A DNA stretch of 64,000 nucleotides, from contig MNCI01008292.1 of the NCBI GenBank assembly GCA_015680685.1, positions 133,957 through 197,956 on the forward strand. The letters are read 5' to 3'. A program made the translations under genes and the position numbers. Below the pieces are notes generated by a model. It was not told where the DNA came from, did not search any database, and saw nothing but the letters and a program-made list of their open reading frames with translations. Positions 47,660 through 59,829 of the stretch are shown piece by piece. The first letter of the stretch is position 1. Every line of letters begins with the position of its first letter. Source of the stretch: Gnetum montanum. Its lineage: Eukaryota; Streptophyta; Gnetopsida; Gnetales; Gnetaceae.

Positions 47660-50600
47660 TAGACCTTGTGCTTATTGCCTACAGTGAGTACATAGCATTT
47701 GTGGAAGCACCACAAGATTGGTCTAACCATCTAGTTAAGGCTCTTGATCTAGAGGTAGGGGATGTCACAGAGGATCCCCTTGTTGAGATCCTTGTGGCTA
47801 CAACTAATGACAAGGTGAAAATGCTAAAACTAAGCTCCTCGCTAGAGCCCCAACATGTTCAAGATATCGTTAAAGTACTTAACAATAACATCAAAGCCTT
47901 TACATGATCATACGAGGACATGCCAGGCTAAGATCCCTAGCTAGTCCAACATAATATCATTCTCGATCCCTACATCAAACTAGTTAAATAGAAAGTATGT
48001 AAGGTTAGACCTAAGGTGCTGTTGGTAGTATGTGATGAGATCACCAAGCTTTATAAAGTTGGTTTCATCCATGTTATTGACTATGCAGATTGGGCCTCCA
48101 ACATCATAGTTATGCCTAAAAAAAATGGAAGTATATGCATTTGCATAGACTTCTAGGACCTACATAAGACAATTATCAAAGATGACTTACCACTACCCAA
48201 TATCGATCAATTGATTGATACCATGGGTAGGAACACCTTGTTATCCTAATGGATAGGTTCTTAGGCTACAACTAGATTAGGATCAACCCTCAGCACCAAC
48301 TTAGCACAACCTTCATGACCCCTTGGGGGTACATTTTGCTATACCATGATGCCTTTTGGAGTCAGGAACGTAGGAGCAATGTTTCAACACATGATGACAT
48401 ATATCTTTAGTAACTACATGCTTAGTTTGCTCAACGACTACGTCAATGACATTGCTATTAAGTCCAAAGTACAACCACATAAATGATTTAGACCTAGTGC
48501 TTAAATGCTGCCTAAAATAGGAGCTTAGGTTAAACCCTAGGAAGTGTGTTTTTGGTGTTAGAATGGGCTGGATGCCCAATTTTATAGTATCTGAAGTAGG
48601 AATATGCATAGACCCCAACAAGGTTAAGGCCATAACCAACTTAGCACTATCGACCAACCTTAAGAAGTTACGAGGATTACAAGGTAGGTTATAATTTATA
48701 TGTAGGTTTATCACTCAGTTAACTGACAAGCTACAACTAATACAACATCTACTCAAGAAGGAAGCCCACTTCAAGTGGACTACTCAGTGTCAACAAGCAT
48801 TTGACAACCTTAAGCAAGAGTCAGTACAATTACCTACGGGTCAACCCCCCATACGGAGATAAACCTTTTTATATCTACCTTGTCACTTCTGACACGTCCA
48901 TCAGTTCTTTGCTTTGCCAAATGTGAGATGATGGTGTAGAGGTTCTGATTTACTACCTGAGCCATGCATTAGTAGCCTATGAGTTAAAATACAATGATGT
49001 GGAAAAGCACTGCCTTGCCCTAGTCTTGTCACTGAAGAAGTGGAGGCATTACATCTTCCATAGTCAAGTGAATATCATTTGCAAAAATAACATACTCTAA
49101 GCCATAACAAGAAACATCTATGAAAGTAGTCTCATTACATGATGGAAAGTAATAATAGTGGATTTCATCCTACATTATGTCATGTAAGTCTTGATAAAAG
49201 GTCAAGCTATAGCTACATTACTCATGACTTCACTTGTAAATGATCAAGCAACCATAGACTTGAAATTCCCAGATGAGCATGTTAATAGCATTAGCCAAGT
49301 GCTCGAAAACTATGAGGCACTCCTACAATTCAATAGAGCTTTAACCTCTTGAGGGGGTTGCATCATTGCTATTATCATGTTTCCCTCTAGGGAGATATGA
49401 TTCTTCACATATCATTTCACATTTTCATACACTAAAAACATGGCAGAGTACGAAGGTCTCCTCCAAGGTATCCTTGTAGCATAAAACCTAGGGATCCAAC
49501 ACATTGTGATCTGAGGTAACTCATAATTAGTGGTCAACTAGGTAATGGAGGTTAACATCTACAAGGCACAACATTTACATCCTTACCATAACTTGGCAAA
49601 GCACCTGCTTCAACACTTTGCAATTGCTAATGTCCAACATATTCTCCAAAATGAAAATTCCATCGTCAACACACTAGCAACATTAGCCCTTAGCATTGTG
49701 CCTAGCATGTTCAACACATTGTCCACCTTGATGGTGGATTACACTGCACTTATCATACAAACCATCAAGGATGCATCCATAGCCACAGTTTGCACCACCC
49801 ATGCGGAAGAGTGATACGATGATATCAAGGCATACCTTCTACAAGGTGAGCCTCCTCAACATTTAACTACTACCCAAAAAGATGTAGTGTGCAAAAGTTT
49901 GCAGTAGTACATCATCATAGGTGATAACATGTTACGTCGCAGATCCTACGATGACATAGTATTAATCTATGTAAGCAATAGTAAAGTGCAAGTGATTGTT
50001 GAGCAAGTCCATGAGGGACTGTGTGGAGGCCACATAGCACCTAGGGCAATGGCAGAAAAAATCAAATGGCTAGGCTATTATTAGCCTCACATGAAAAGTG
50101 ATTGCATCTTGAAAGTCAAAACATGTGACATTCATCAATGGTATGACAACTTAATGCATGTGCCACCAACTGAATTGCATACAACGCAAATCACGTGGTC
50201 ATTCCAATGTTGGGGCTTGGACATCATCAGACCCATAACGCCTAAGTCCTCTGTAGAACATAGCTTCATAATAACCATGACTTAGCATTTCACCAAATGG
50301 GTTAAGGCTATTTCCCTTAGGAAGACGACATTGCAACAAGTTTTGAAATTCTTGTTAGATAACATAGTGATCCACTTTGGCTTATCCATGAACATAGTAA
50401 TGGACAATGGGTTGTAGTTTAGTTGTGCCAAAACTAAAGCCTTTTATAAGTGCTTTGGCATCAAACATTCCTTTTCATTGTCATACTACCCTTAGGAAAA
50501 TGGCCAAGCGAAGGCCACTAACAAGGTCATCGTCAACCTTCTTAAGAAAATGCTAAGCAATAGCAAATAATGATGGCATGAGCACCTAGTCTATGCACCT

Positions 50601-51060
50601 TGGGCCTACCATAAAACACACTGAATAGTAATAGGTATGACACCTTATAGCCTTGTTTATGTGTCTAAAGCAATTTTGCTACTTGAATTGCAAGTTTCAT
50701 TACTCTGGGTGATCCTCTTGAACTTCATCAATGAAGGTCAGAACAATGAGTTGAAAATTGTAGACCTCGACTCAATGGAGGAAGAGTGAATGCACATGCT
50801 TAATCACATTGAATGGTACCAAGAAAAGAAATGATAAAAGCATCTTCACAACCAACGTTAGCACCCGATCAAGAAAGGGATCCTAGTCTTGAAGGCTATT
50901 TGCGAACCTATGAAAAAATCTCAACCAACTGGGAAGGGCCTTTCCTAGCTACTAAGGCCTACAACAATGGGGCATTCAAGCTTGCTGATCAAGACTAAAG
51001 TGTGTTTGCCAATCTAGTGAACCATTCATACTTGAAGCCATACTACATTTAACATGCAAC
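47660..51060 (+). pseudogene. pol: Tat-like Ty3/gypsy pol pseudogene: RT, RNase H, second RNase H, integrase (element H)
   Basis: The plus-strand order is RT, RNase H, aRNH, integrase. RT lies at about 47910-48800: EDMPG*DP*LVQHNIILDP, EITKLYKVGFI, KDDLPLPNID, MPFGVRNVGAMFQ, and YVND where YVDD is expected. The first RNase H lies at about 48840-49100 (LSHALVAYELKYNDVEKHCL, LKKWRHYIF). The second, archaeal-type RNase H that marks the Tat lineage lies at about 49340-49720 (NMAEYEGLLQGILVA, then GNS*LVVN, with Asp changed to Asn). Integrase lies at about 49970-51060: zinc region VHEGLCGGH...CDIHQ, core WGLDIIRPITPKSS and VMDNG, with the catalytic Glu region now ENGQAKATNK. Many stops are present. 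The missing gag and protease may be represented by element C at 38.4-41.2 kb. Confidence 0.87.
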
Positions 51061-51090
51061 ATCGCACATCAATAAAGCAAGGTAAGCATT

Positions 51091-51514
51091 CATCTATTAT
51101 GATGCTAAACTAGCACAACATTTATCTGTTACAACGTGAAACTGGCATAGACATAATTTGTCCACTACGATGCCAAATTTGTAATGCATTTGTTCGCTAT
51201 GACACTAAATTGGCAAAGCAATCATCCGCTATGACATTAAACTAACATAGCATTTATCGGCTATGATGTTAAACTAGCATAGCTCATCCACTACGATGTT
51301 AAACTGACATAGAGGTCCACTATGAACATAAACTAGGATAACATTAATTCCCTATGAGGTTACACTAGCACAACACGTTTTCTATGATATTAAAATAGCA
51401 GTCCACCATGACTTTAAAGTGGCACAACACATCTGCTATGACATTAAACTAGCACACAGCAGTTTGGTATGACTATAAACTAGCATAGCACAGTTTGCTA
51501 GGACTGTAAACTAG
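51091..51514 (+). repeat. Degenerate tandem array of about 14 units of 24-36 bp after the integrase
   Basis: Units follow the pattern (T/A)TC(C/T)(G/A)CTATGA(C/T)(A/G)TTAAACTAGCA(T/C)AGCA. The core TATGACATTAAACTAGCA is shared with the array at 41520-41790. Tandem repeats between pol and the 3' LTR are a known habit of Tat/Ogre elements. Confidence 0.8.
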
Positions 51515-52722
51515 GTTTACAGTCAACCACTAATAATTCCTTTCATCCTCTTGTAAGCAAGTGAGTGAGCATAATCCTTATTCCCCTTTCTACATCATGT
51601 AAGCAAGCATGCTACAGTGCTAGAATGGAGCACCTGCAATGGGCGTAGCCTTTGGAGCACTTGTAGCATCTTCATCCCTTGCAATTTTACTAGCTTTTTA
51701 AGCACGTATAATAAGTGTAGCATTTGGAGCACTTGCATCTTCTTCTTCCCCCATGATTTCATTGGCATTTATGTCTTGTGTGGTTTTTCTTGTCTTCTCC
51801 AAGTTGTGTTTGTAGGACGAAGCCTTGGGTGATCATGCAAAGGTGCATTTCATCACAACAAGAAGTCAGCACATTGCTCATGATTGGACTAGTTAAGCCT
51901 CTTAAGAGTGCACATCCCTACCATCCCCATTATCCCATTATATCCTATTCACATCTACTTCAACATCCCATAACCTCTCATTCCCCACATATCAAAGATT
52001 CCAAACTCTTGACATTCGTGTCTTGTGACCACATGACATCCTCTTGAAGCCAAACCATAGAACCCAAGGTGAACGTAACATATGTAGTCCTATGGGAAGC
52101 CTCTACTGGCCGATCAAGGCCCAGGTAGATGTAACACAAGTCATCCCAAGGAGGAAACACCTATCAAATAGACATGATGTAGTTTTGCAAACACTAAAGC
52201 AAAGCCCATCTAGTGACACACAACTCACTCGATGGAAAGCACCTCATAGCAAGCATTTAGCAACATGCAAAGCCCAAAGTAGGCTCACCCCAAAAAAAGA
52301 GTAAGAATAAAAAAGAGAAAAAAAAAAGAGCAAAAGGGGAAGAGCACATCCCTAAGTAGCCTAGTAGCACTATAATTTCCCATCTGGTTCAGCTCTGAAT
52401 CCACACCGACTCTCTCATAAGAACTTTGATAAGAGGTTAACATTTTCAATGGCAAGCCACTCTAGTGCCATGGTCACCATTAGCCATGATGTCCTTGCAT
52501 CATAAAATCCTATTTTCACTTCATCTCCCATTTTACCCCTAGCACATTGCCTACACCTTTTACTCTTGCCTCTCACCTGCCTTCTAGCATACCACTATCA
52601 ACAACACTCTGGAGCATAGTGCAATAACATTCAGTTAGGTACTGAAGACTAATGTTAGTGCCAAGCTTGCTATGATGTTTTAGTGTTCTTGATTAATGTC
52701 TCTCAAGCCACTCCTCTAGATG
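51515..52722 (+). other. Tat-like element 3' untranslated region
   Basis: I see no coding signal. Two related segments (GTAGC(C/A)TTTGGAGCACTTG at 51645-51665 and 51717-51735) form a weak duplication of about 70 bp. An A-rich tract lies at 52295-52345. Confidence 0.5.
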
Positions 52723-52740
52723 TCAACAAAGAGGGACTAG
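52723..52740 (+). other. Polypurine tract before the 3' LTR
   Basis: AACAAAGAGGGACTAG lies directly against the LTR start TGAAACACCA at 52741. The position and purine content are those of a plus-strand primer site. Confidence 0.65.
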
Positions 52741-54411
52741 TGAAACACCACCAAATCCAGACTATGGCATCCCGACTACAAATTTGTCTAAGTGTCAGCA
52801 TGAGGCCAACTTTGTAGAATTTTTCTAAGTGTTGGGACAATGCTCTCCACTACCCTAGAGTGTAGTTAGCCTCCAAGGGAGAGTGTAGTTAGCACGGGAG
52901 GCCAATTTTTGCAATTATTTCTAAGTGTTGAGAGTATGCTCAACCCTAGTTGAGAGTGTAGTCAACCTCTCATGGAGAGTGTAGTCAACATGAAGGCCAG
53001 TTTTGTAATTTTTTCTAAGTGTCAGCACAAAGATAGTTGTAGAAAATTTCTCTAAGTGTTGGGAATATGCTCTCCACCACCTCAGAGCATAGTTAGCCTC
53101 TAGTGGAAAGCATAGTTAGCAAAAGGGCAAGTTTTCATAAGTCCCAGGAATACACTTGCCCCTAGTTGGGAGTGTAGTTAGCCTCTCATGGGGAGCATAG
53201 TTAGCATGAATGCCAGATTTTGCAAATTTTTTCTAAGTGTGAGACTACGCTCTCCCCCATTCTAGAGCATAGTTAAGCATAGTCAGTTAGAATAGTCTTC
53301 GGTAGCCTCCACAACGCAACAACACACTTAGCTCAGCTCCAACTCATCCTCAACAAGCATAGTTAGCAAAATGCATCATTTTGTACCCCTTTTTTACCCC
53401 TAAATTATAACTATGCTTGACCCCATGCCAGATAGTAGAGAGCGTAGTCTCCAAAATTTCAATTTTTTCAGGTAACTTGCGATCCTCTTAGCACACACAT
53501 GTAGTTAGCAGCATAGTCACAGTCTCATAACCTCACAGAGTCTAGCAAAGCATAACACAACACAACACTATGAATAGTGACTATGCTCAACATAGTCCTA
53601 ACCATCCCCTTTGCCATGTGGCATCCATCTTGCATTTCACACTAAACCTAAGCCTATAAATACTCACACCCTTAACATTTTTTGGGTTGTCTAAAATTTG
53701 GATTGGTAAAATTTAAGCATTGGAAAATTTCAAGGGTAGCTATTCTCTTAGGATGAGAAAATCTAAGGAGTGCTTGGAGAGAACCAAAGGTACATTGGCA
53801 AAGTTGTAGACCATCATAGACCATCGCAGTTCACCAGAACACCATAGCCCATAGTACACCATGGTAGCCAACTTGGTAGGCATAAACACCTCAACGAAAT
53901 GCTAGTCTTCATGACCAAACATCCTCAAGACTTTGACTACATTTTCTAATGCATCTGTTGTATACTATGTACCTTCTAACCCCTTTTGGTGTTAACTATG
54001 ATCAACCCTATTTGGGGTGGTGTTCTGTTTCTCTCTCTCTCTCTCTCTCCTTGCATTTTTAGCATTTTATTTGTATTTTTCATTGTTTCATCACATAGCC
54101 ATGCCTAAACTACCTTGGGTAGTAGTCTCTACATGATTGACACCCTCATTTTTGCCAAAAAAATTTATTACACTTGAGCCCATTGACATCGTTAACACCA
54201 TTGACATCACTTGAACACTTAATGCCATTTTGCATCAACATCGCAGTTAACCATGTTGCACCCTAGTTGCATCTAGTAAGTTCTTATTTGATCAACAAGA
54301 CCATTTAGGGAACCTTGTCTCTACCTCCAATAGGTCCTTGCATGGATTCGAGGTTAGGTTGTGTGCTCGTTAATCTCAGTGTTCCAGCCATTGATGTTTT
54401 CGATCGTTACA
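52741..54411 (+). mobile_element. 3' LTR of the Tat-like element H, 1671 bp
   Basis: It starts TGAAACACCACCAAATCCAG and ends TTCGATCGTTACA. Element D's 5' LTR has the same ends (TAAAACACCATGAAATTTCG to TTCCGTCGTTACA), which fixes both boundaries. Inside are a U3 minisatellite (52790-53290), a TATAAATA promoter at 53655-53662 and a (TC)n tract at 54029-54050. It abuts the resumption of element A at 54412. I found no clear target-site duplication between this end and 34357. Confidence 0.8.
52790..53290 (+). repeat. U3 minisatellite of about 93-bp units in the 3' LTR
   Basis: TTTTTCTAAGTGTTGGGA-type unit starts recur near 52790, 52828, 52921, 53016, 53053 and 53231. Each long unit carries one or two copies of GAGAG(T/C)(G/A)TAGTTAGCCTC. 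Short intervals of 37 bp alternate with long ones of about 93 bp. Confidence 0.75.
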
Positions 54412-55545
54412 CTAGGAAACTATGGCTAAAACAGACATACAATAAAGAAAATAAAATATACAATGAGTTGACTTTGGAAGAGAGGATTTACTTCAAAATT
54501 GACACATACCACCTCTTCCCAACTAAAGGGCTCAACAAAATATCAACTTATGCAGCCAAAGGGAGTACAATATTGATGGGCAAATATAATGTCAATCTTG
54601 CCTAGTTGTACTTCATGGAAATTCAAAGGTAGTTTGAGGAAAGAAAGGCAAGGAAGTCAACACTTTCATTTCCTCGCCTAATTAGAAAACTATGCAAGTG
54701 CATTAGAATCCTATTTTACACCAATGATGTTCCTAGGAGGGCTCAGAATGCATCGTTCTTTGAGTTGCTTAAACTAGTAACACCAAGAAAAGACCATGGT
54801 GATGAACTAGAACAAGAGCCATAAAAAGAACCAAAGTAAGAACTAGAACAATGATGAGAACCACAAGTTCCAATGCCACCACGATAAGATTATAGGCCCA
54901 CAATGAGCCACCTACAAAGAATGAATCAAACCTCTTTTGAGTCATTAATGATGTCATGCAACCTACAATTTTTGTTGATCCATCAAGGAAGTAGATTTAT
55001 TTTCAATCAAGAGGAGAAGCTCAATGGTCACAACAGATCTCTAGAAATGATGCATCTTTTTAAGTTGTGCTCAAAATGGGAGAAGGTATCATAGTTGTGA
55101 TCATGCAACACCAAGATGCAGTAGGCAAAGTAGAAGTTATGATAGACCACATTAAAGAATCCTTTAATGTGCCCATTATGCACTTGGTTGACTTAACTGG
55201 AACTAGAGATGCACAAATGTTAGTTGAGACTTCAATGACTTTTGCAACTCTTGAGGATGTGCTTGACAGACTACTATGCTAACCTTGGCATGTTAAAAGC
55301 AAGTCAGCCTAGAAATGAGTTGGAACAAAAAATAGTGAGCCTTGGACTTGGCCAAAAGATTAATAGATTATCATGAACTAAAAGAAAAGGCTAGAGATTT
55401 TGAGGAGGAACGACAGTAGTTCATTGCATGGTACGTGAAAGCAAATCAAATGTTCCCATAGTTGTCATGTTTGTGGGATGTACTAGTTCCATCACACATT
55501 GGTATATTAGCCTGGACAGTACATGATCCATAAATGGAGGAGGAG
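54412..55545 (+). pseudogene. Element A third ORF (ORF3), continuation of A after the Tat-like insertion
   Basis: Plus-strand frames encode the same protein as element B's minus-strand ORF3. Shared blocks are SFPRLIRKLCKCIRIL...YTNDVPRRA (54660-54750), YRPTMSHLQRM (54893-54920), the stretch IIVVIMQHQDAVGKVEVMID (55085-55145), and IKESFNVPI with DLTGTRDAQMLVETSM (55150-55235). The alignment continues to a purine-rich tract at about 55533-55550. In A this ORF follows pol, the usual place of the third ORF in Athila-like elements. It is broken by stops. Its function is unknown. Confidence 0.7.
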
Positions 55546-55556
55546 GCATCTTTTTA

Positions 55557-55831
55557 AGTTTAGACTTTACTTTCCATTGTTAATTAGCTTAAATAATTGA
55601 TTTCTTCATTATCATTAGGTGTAGCGTAAGGTTGAACAACATCAAGAATCATATATCTCATTTTGGACTAAACCATATGTGACAAAGCTACTAGTAGTCC
55701 AAGTGGAAAGATAGTAAACTACAATCAAGACATAACAATTTAGATGTCACAACTAGTCCCATCCACATAATTCGATTGGATCGTGCATGAACACTTGTGA
55801 TTTGTATGGTTGGTTGTAAGGGGTACCTCAC
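55557..55831 (+). mobile_element. Element A 3' LTR (partial), cut by insertion of element D
   Basis: It aligns with the last 280 bp of B's LTR: GACTTTACTTTCCATTG, GGCCTAAACCAT-like sequence, AAAGCTAC(T)AGTAGTCCAAGTGG, and ACAACTAGTCCCATC. It stops at GGGGTACCTCA, about 10 bases short of the family's terminal CCACTCATCA. The next base starts the LTR of element D. Confidence 0.72.
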
Positions 55832-57128
55832 TAAAACACCATGAAATTTCGAGACCTTGAAGATTCAGCAAAGTCTCGAAGTTTAGGCAAGGATTTCCAC
55901 AAGTGCAGCGTCAAGACATCCAAGCGATGGAAGCACTAACAACAGTTGCACATTTCAACAGGTTTTCTTTTTTTTGTTTTTCAGTTGAGGGCCTACTACG
56001 CTATGCTACATAGCTTAGCATAGCAGACTTCAGTAGGACATAATAGAACAAGGGATGTATAGTAACAACACTTCAACTTTGCAAGTTAACCATGTTCCAA
56101 AGCCTTAAATTTTTGTGTGATACCCCGTGCTACGCTATGCAGTGTAGTGCAGCGTAATGTAAGCAGCACAGTTGATATAGCCGCAATAACAAGGATAATA
56201 GAATTTAAAAAATAGCAGTAATTATGCCGTGATATGCTTCCCAAAGTATTATAGTGTAGCCATGGGGTGGTTACACTATGCTACGCTTCAGAGCGTGGCA
56301 CAACGTAGCATCACAAGCTTCAGCTGCAGCACAGTAGGTCAACGACAGTCTGTGGGCTCGGGACATGTGTCATCTAAACCACATTCTTCTCCTAACCCTA
56401 ATTCTATAAATGCCCTAGTGGACAATGCTCAAAAGGTTGGTTGATCGATTGGTTGAGGGATATTTTTGACTAATTGGCGAAGAAAACAAAAGAGAGTTGG
56501 CAACAAAAGAAAGCAGGTTGGAAAAATTTGAGACAGCTGACGAAGGTTAGCAAGAGCATCGATGGTGATAGAGAGAAAGCTTCTTGGTCAGAGATTGTAA
56601 GCTAGCAAAAATTTTGCTTCGAGCTTGACTCCCTTCCACCTATATTGGCTGGTGAACAAGGTAGATTGACATTTTGCTTGTTTAATCTCTAGATAGCTTC
56701 TTGTTGGTGGCGAATACTTCGTCCAAACCGGAGTCTTCTTGTAAATCCCGTTGTATTCATCATATTTACTCATAAGATAGATCCCAAATCTCGGGATCAT
56801 GCATTTTCTAAATTTAATTCATTGCATTCCATTTACATTAATCTTTACCATTGTTTTGCATAGTTTACATCATTTTCATTGCCTTCAAGATTTGATCTTG
56901 GAGTAGATCTCATTTTCTCATCATTTGGTATTACGTGCTTATATCAAATCATTATCTCGTTAAACGATCGTATTACTAACCAAATAAGTCCTTGTCTGAT
57001 TGACAAGATCATTCAGGGCACCTCAGATTCATTTTCTCTAGCACGGCCCTTGCACGGATCCAGGGTTGAAATTGTGTACACGGAAAGCTTGTCGGTGTTT
57101 CCAGCAAGTGACGTTTTCCGTCGTTACA
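55832..57128 (+). mobile_element. Element D 5' LTR (Tat-like), 1297 bp
   Basis: The ends match the LTR of element H, and the 3' half aligns well (for example ATTCAGGGCACC / ATTTAGGGAACC and CCTTGCA(C/T)GGATcCgaGGTT). A TATAAATG promoter box is at 56405-56412. U3 carries several CTACGCTATGC / GCATAGCGTAG-like words (55985-56310). The LTR ends GTTACA at 57128, six bases before the primer binding site. Confidence 0.8.
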
Positions 57129-57134
57129 GTTTTC

Positions 57135-57153
57135 TGGTGCTAGAAGGAGGGCC
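57135..57153 (+). other. Primer binding site of element D
   Basis: TGGTGCTAGAAGGAGGGCC follows the LTR end after GTTTTC. This type of primer binding site (TGGCGCTAGAAGGAGGGCC-like) is common in plant Tat-lineage elements. Confidence 0.75.
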
Positions 57154-57383
57154 TGAACCTCCTATCTGCATTTCACGGGTAGTCCTGTAAGCTATCTGTA
57201 CCCATTATCAACTAGCGTAAACGTGATACCTCCATGGTTGTTTACGTGATCATGTGGTATAGATCAGTCGCTTCGACGATTCCTTTGGAATCCAGCAGGA
57301 TAGAAAGCCCATGTGTGCCTTTAGCCCACTTTTGCCTTTGTGATCTTTATCCCCATTAGCATTACCTTCTAGCTATGTAGAGA

Positions 57384-59445
57384 ATGGCCGCGACAACTAT
57401 CGCCATTTTCACCACTAGTCTCGAAAGTCCCTTGATGACATAGGTTACGCCTACTGCTGTTGAGCCATCGACCAGTCCGGTGCAGCCACACTGGTCTCTT
57501 AGGATTCAAAACAAAGAGCTTGAGGGGCATGCTTGGCACACTACACATTACAACTTCCTTTGTGCCAAAATTATGGCAAACCTGCCTGTATCCACAGGAA
57601 CTCGAAGAGAAATGTGAATACGAGTTCATATACTGTAATGGGAAGGAATTCACTCCCTCGCCTAACATTTCCATACCCCTGACGGACCAGAAACAGTGGA
57701 TCTTGGATCAACTATTAATGGCTAGGGTGTCAATGGAATAATGAGATGCGGTGTTCCGTGATGAAGCATTCCACAATGGGCAGGAGGACCTAGATGGCCA
57801 CTCCAAGGGAGGCAGTCATGCTAGCTTTGTTATGGCTCCTCCCTCCACAACGTCCCCTACAAATCTGCTTTTCATGGTCACTACGCTTTTATCATTGTCT
57901 ACCACTGACTGTGTTGCGCATGCATCACATCAGCATTATTTCTCTTCGGCCCCCTTTCTGGATGTTATCCCTTCATAGTCCATTCCTCTGCACTCAAAGT
58001 TAGCCAACCCATTGCATCGCATAATTATGCTTATGTTACCATATGTGCATGCAGTACCCACTTCACAATTACACATAGCTTCTGCATTCATCATAGCTTT
58101 CGCCCCTGGTCCATCATCAACGGCAGGACCCGTCCCTATTGCGTGGTGGGCTTCAACTATGTCACCCCTTGTAGCATAGCCTATACAGATATCTCATCTT
58201 CCTCATCATCAACACCAGGTCCTGTAGGCAGTAAATCCAACTACCGGGTCATTGTTTGTGCCATCGGCTATGCAAACAACGTATCCTATGGCACAATCAA
58301 TAGTTGTTGTCCCACATCCACCACTTGCTGGGTGGTGGATGATGTAGGTGACACTGCCTGCATGGACAAATCCACTAGCATCGCCCATAGGCTAGGTTGT
58401 TGCTCCTATCCTACCACCAATCGTGGCTCCACCTATTATTCCATAGCTAACCTCTTTGTCCTTGAGTCTTGATCAAGCCTTCCAGCTTATTCAGATCCTT
58501 ACCGAAGAGGTTAAACGCCTCAAAGCTGCAGGTTCTGATACAATACAGGTCATGGATTTCTACCATGACGATCTTATCAATCTGGCAGTTCCCATCTTGT
58601 CATTACCTCCTAGGATGCCACTTCCCCATTTCAGAAAATACAATGAGAAAGGCGATCCCAATGCTCATCTCGTCACCTTCAAATTAGAGTCATTATTACT
58701 GCAATAATGGCCGCATACCATTATCCGCATTTTTGCTATGTCCCTAACGGGGAAAGCTTTGGATTGGTATCGTGCACTTCCACGCTTTTCCATCTCAACC
58801 TTGGAAGAGCTGCTGACTCAGTTCGTGACCTGCTTCAAATACAACCTGAAGCCAGAGGTCACGTTGGACCAGTTAATGGGAGTTAAGCAGGATCCACTTG
58901 AACGGGTCCAAAAGTTTATAAGCAGTGGAGCACCACCTTGAATGAAATCCATGAGCCCATCGCGGAGGCCTATCTATTGTCAATTTTCAAGGGGTCAGTC
59001 AATGACTTTATTAATTCTAAATTGTATTATCTTGCTCCCTACTCCCTCTGCCAAGCCTTCGCTTAGACTAAGAGCATCCAAGATGTGGCAGAGGCTAGCA
59101 AAGACTCGGCGTATGTGGCCTATAAAAATGCCCACAACAAAAGCAAAGACAAGGGCAAGGCTGCAGCAACAACAGTAGCAGTTGTGGCCGAAGATGCCAA
59201 AAATAAAAATAAAAAAAAAGACAACTACGGTGCTTGCTGAGGCTACAGCCAGCTCAAACAACGCTGATCAGTAAAAAACATTAGCTTCTGAGACATCATC
59301 TCAGGCAAAGCCTAATTTCGAGCACAAAGATCACTCAAAATATGCAGCTCTACTTGTTAAGCCTTCAAAACTTCTGAAGCAACTACTGGGAATTGGTCAC
59401 ATTCAACACAAGAAGGTGTCTACGGAGGCTCTAAAATGCCACAGA
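57384..59445 (+). pseudogene. gag: Element D gag pseudogene, first part
   Basis: The start is probably ATG 57384 (MAATTIAIFTTS). A Ser/Thr/Pro-rich region (57750-58450) is followed by the capsid-like domain: LDQAFQLIQILTEEVKRLK (58468), LPHFRKYNEKGDPNAHLVTF (58620-58680), and SLTGKALDWYRALPRFS with LEELLTQFV (58740-58830), the retrotransposon-gag pattern. Next are FSRGQSM-type sequence, a Lys-rich stretch near 59130-59220, and HKDHSKYAALLVKPSKLL (59320-59380). Translation parallels element C until KCH at about 59440, where a 3 kb insertion interrupts it; the frame picks up again at 62409. Frameshifts and stops are frequent. Confidence 0.8.
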
Positions 59446-59829
59446 TGGCTATTGGCACATCTGGCCATTTCATGGAACTGCAAAAGTGATAAAAATATGA
59501 ATGATATTAATTCTGCCACACTTCCATCATTTGTGTATACAAGAAAAAACAAATATTCAAATGAAAAAGATGATGGTTGTCATCTTATTGATATACATAA
59601 TCTTGGAGGTCTCGTTTGGATTGATGTGGATGAGCCTTTAAAAAAAAAATAAACAAACAAACAGGAGGATAAAAGGAAAGTAAAATCCAATGTCATTTCT
59701 CTGTGAAAGCTTTCTAGAACATTAATTTCTTGACAGAGGATATTTTACGAGTCATAGAAAATAGTTTGAAAATGTTATATCCACGCAAGTAAGTAAAAGT
59801 TTAGTAAAGAAGTCTAAACTCTTTTCACT

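Noticed and set aside
51091-51514. CRISPR-like array
   Set aside because: Units are contiguous and degenerate with no constant-length unique spacers, and the context is a plant retroelement.
54029-54050. (TC)n microsatellite as a separate feature of interest
   Set aside because: A short simple repeat inside an LTR, common and unremarkable.
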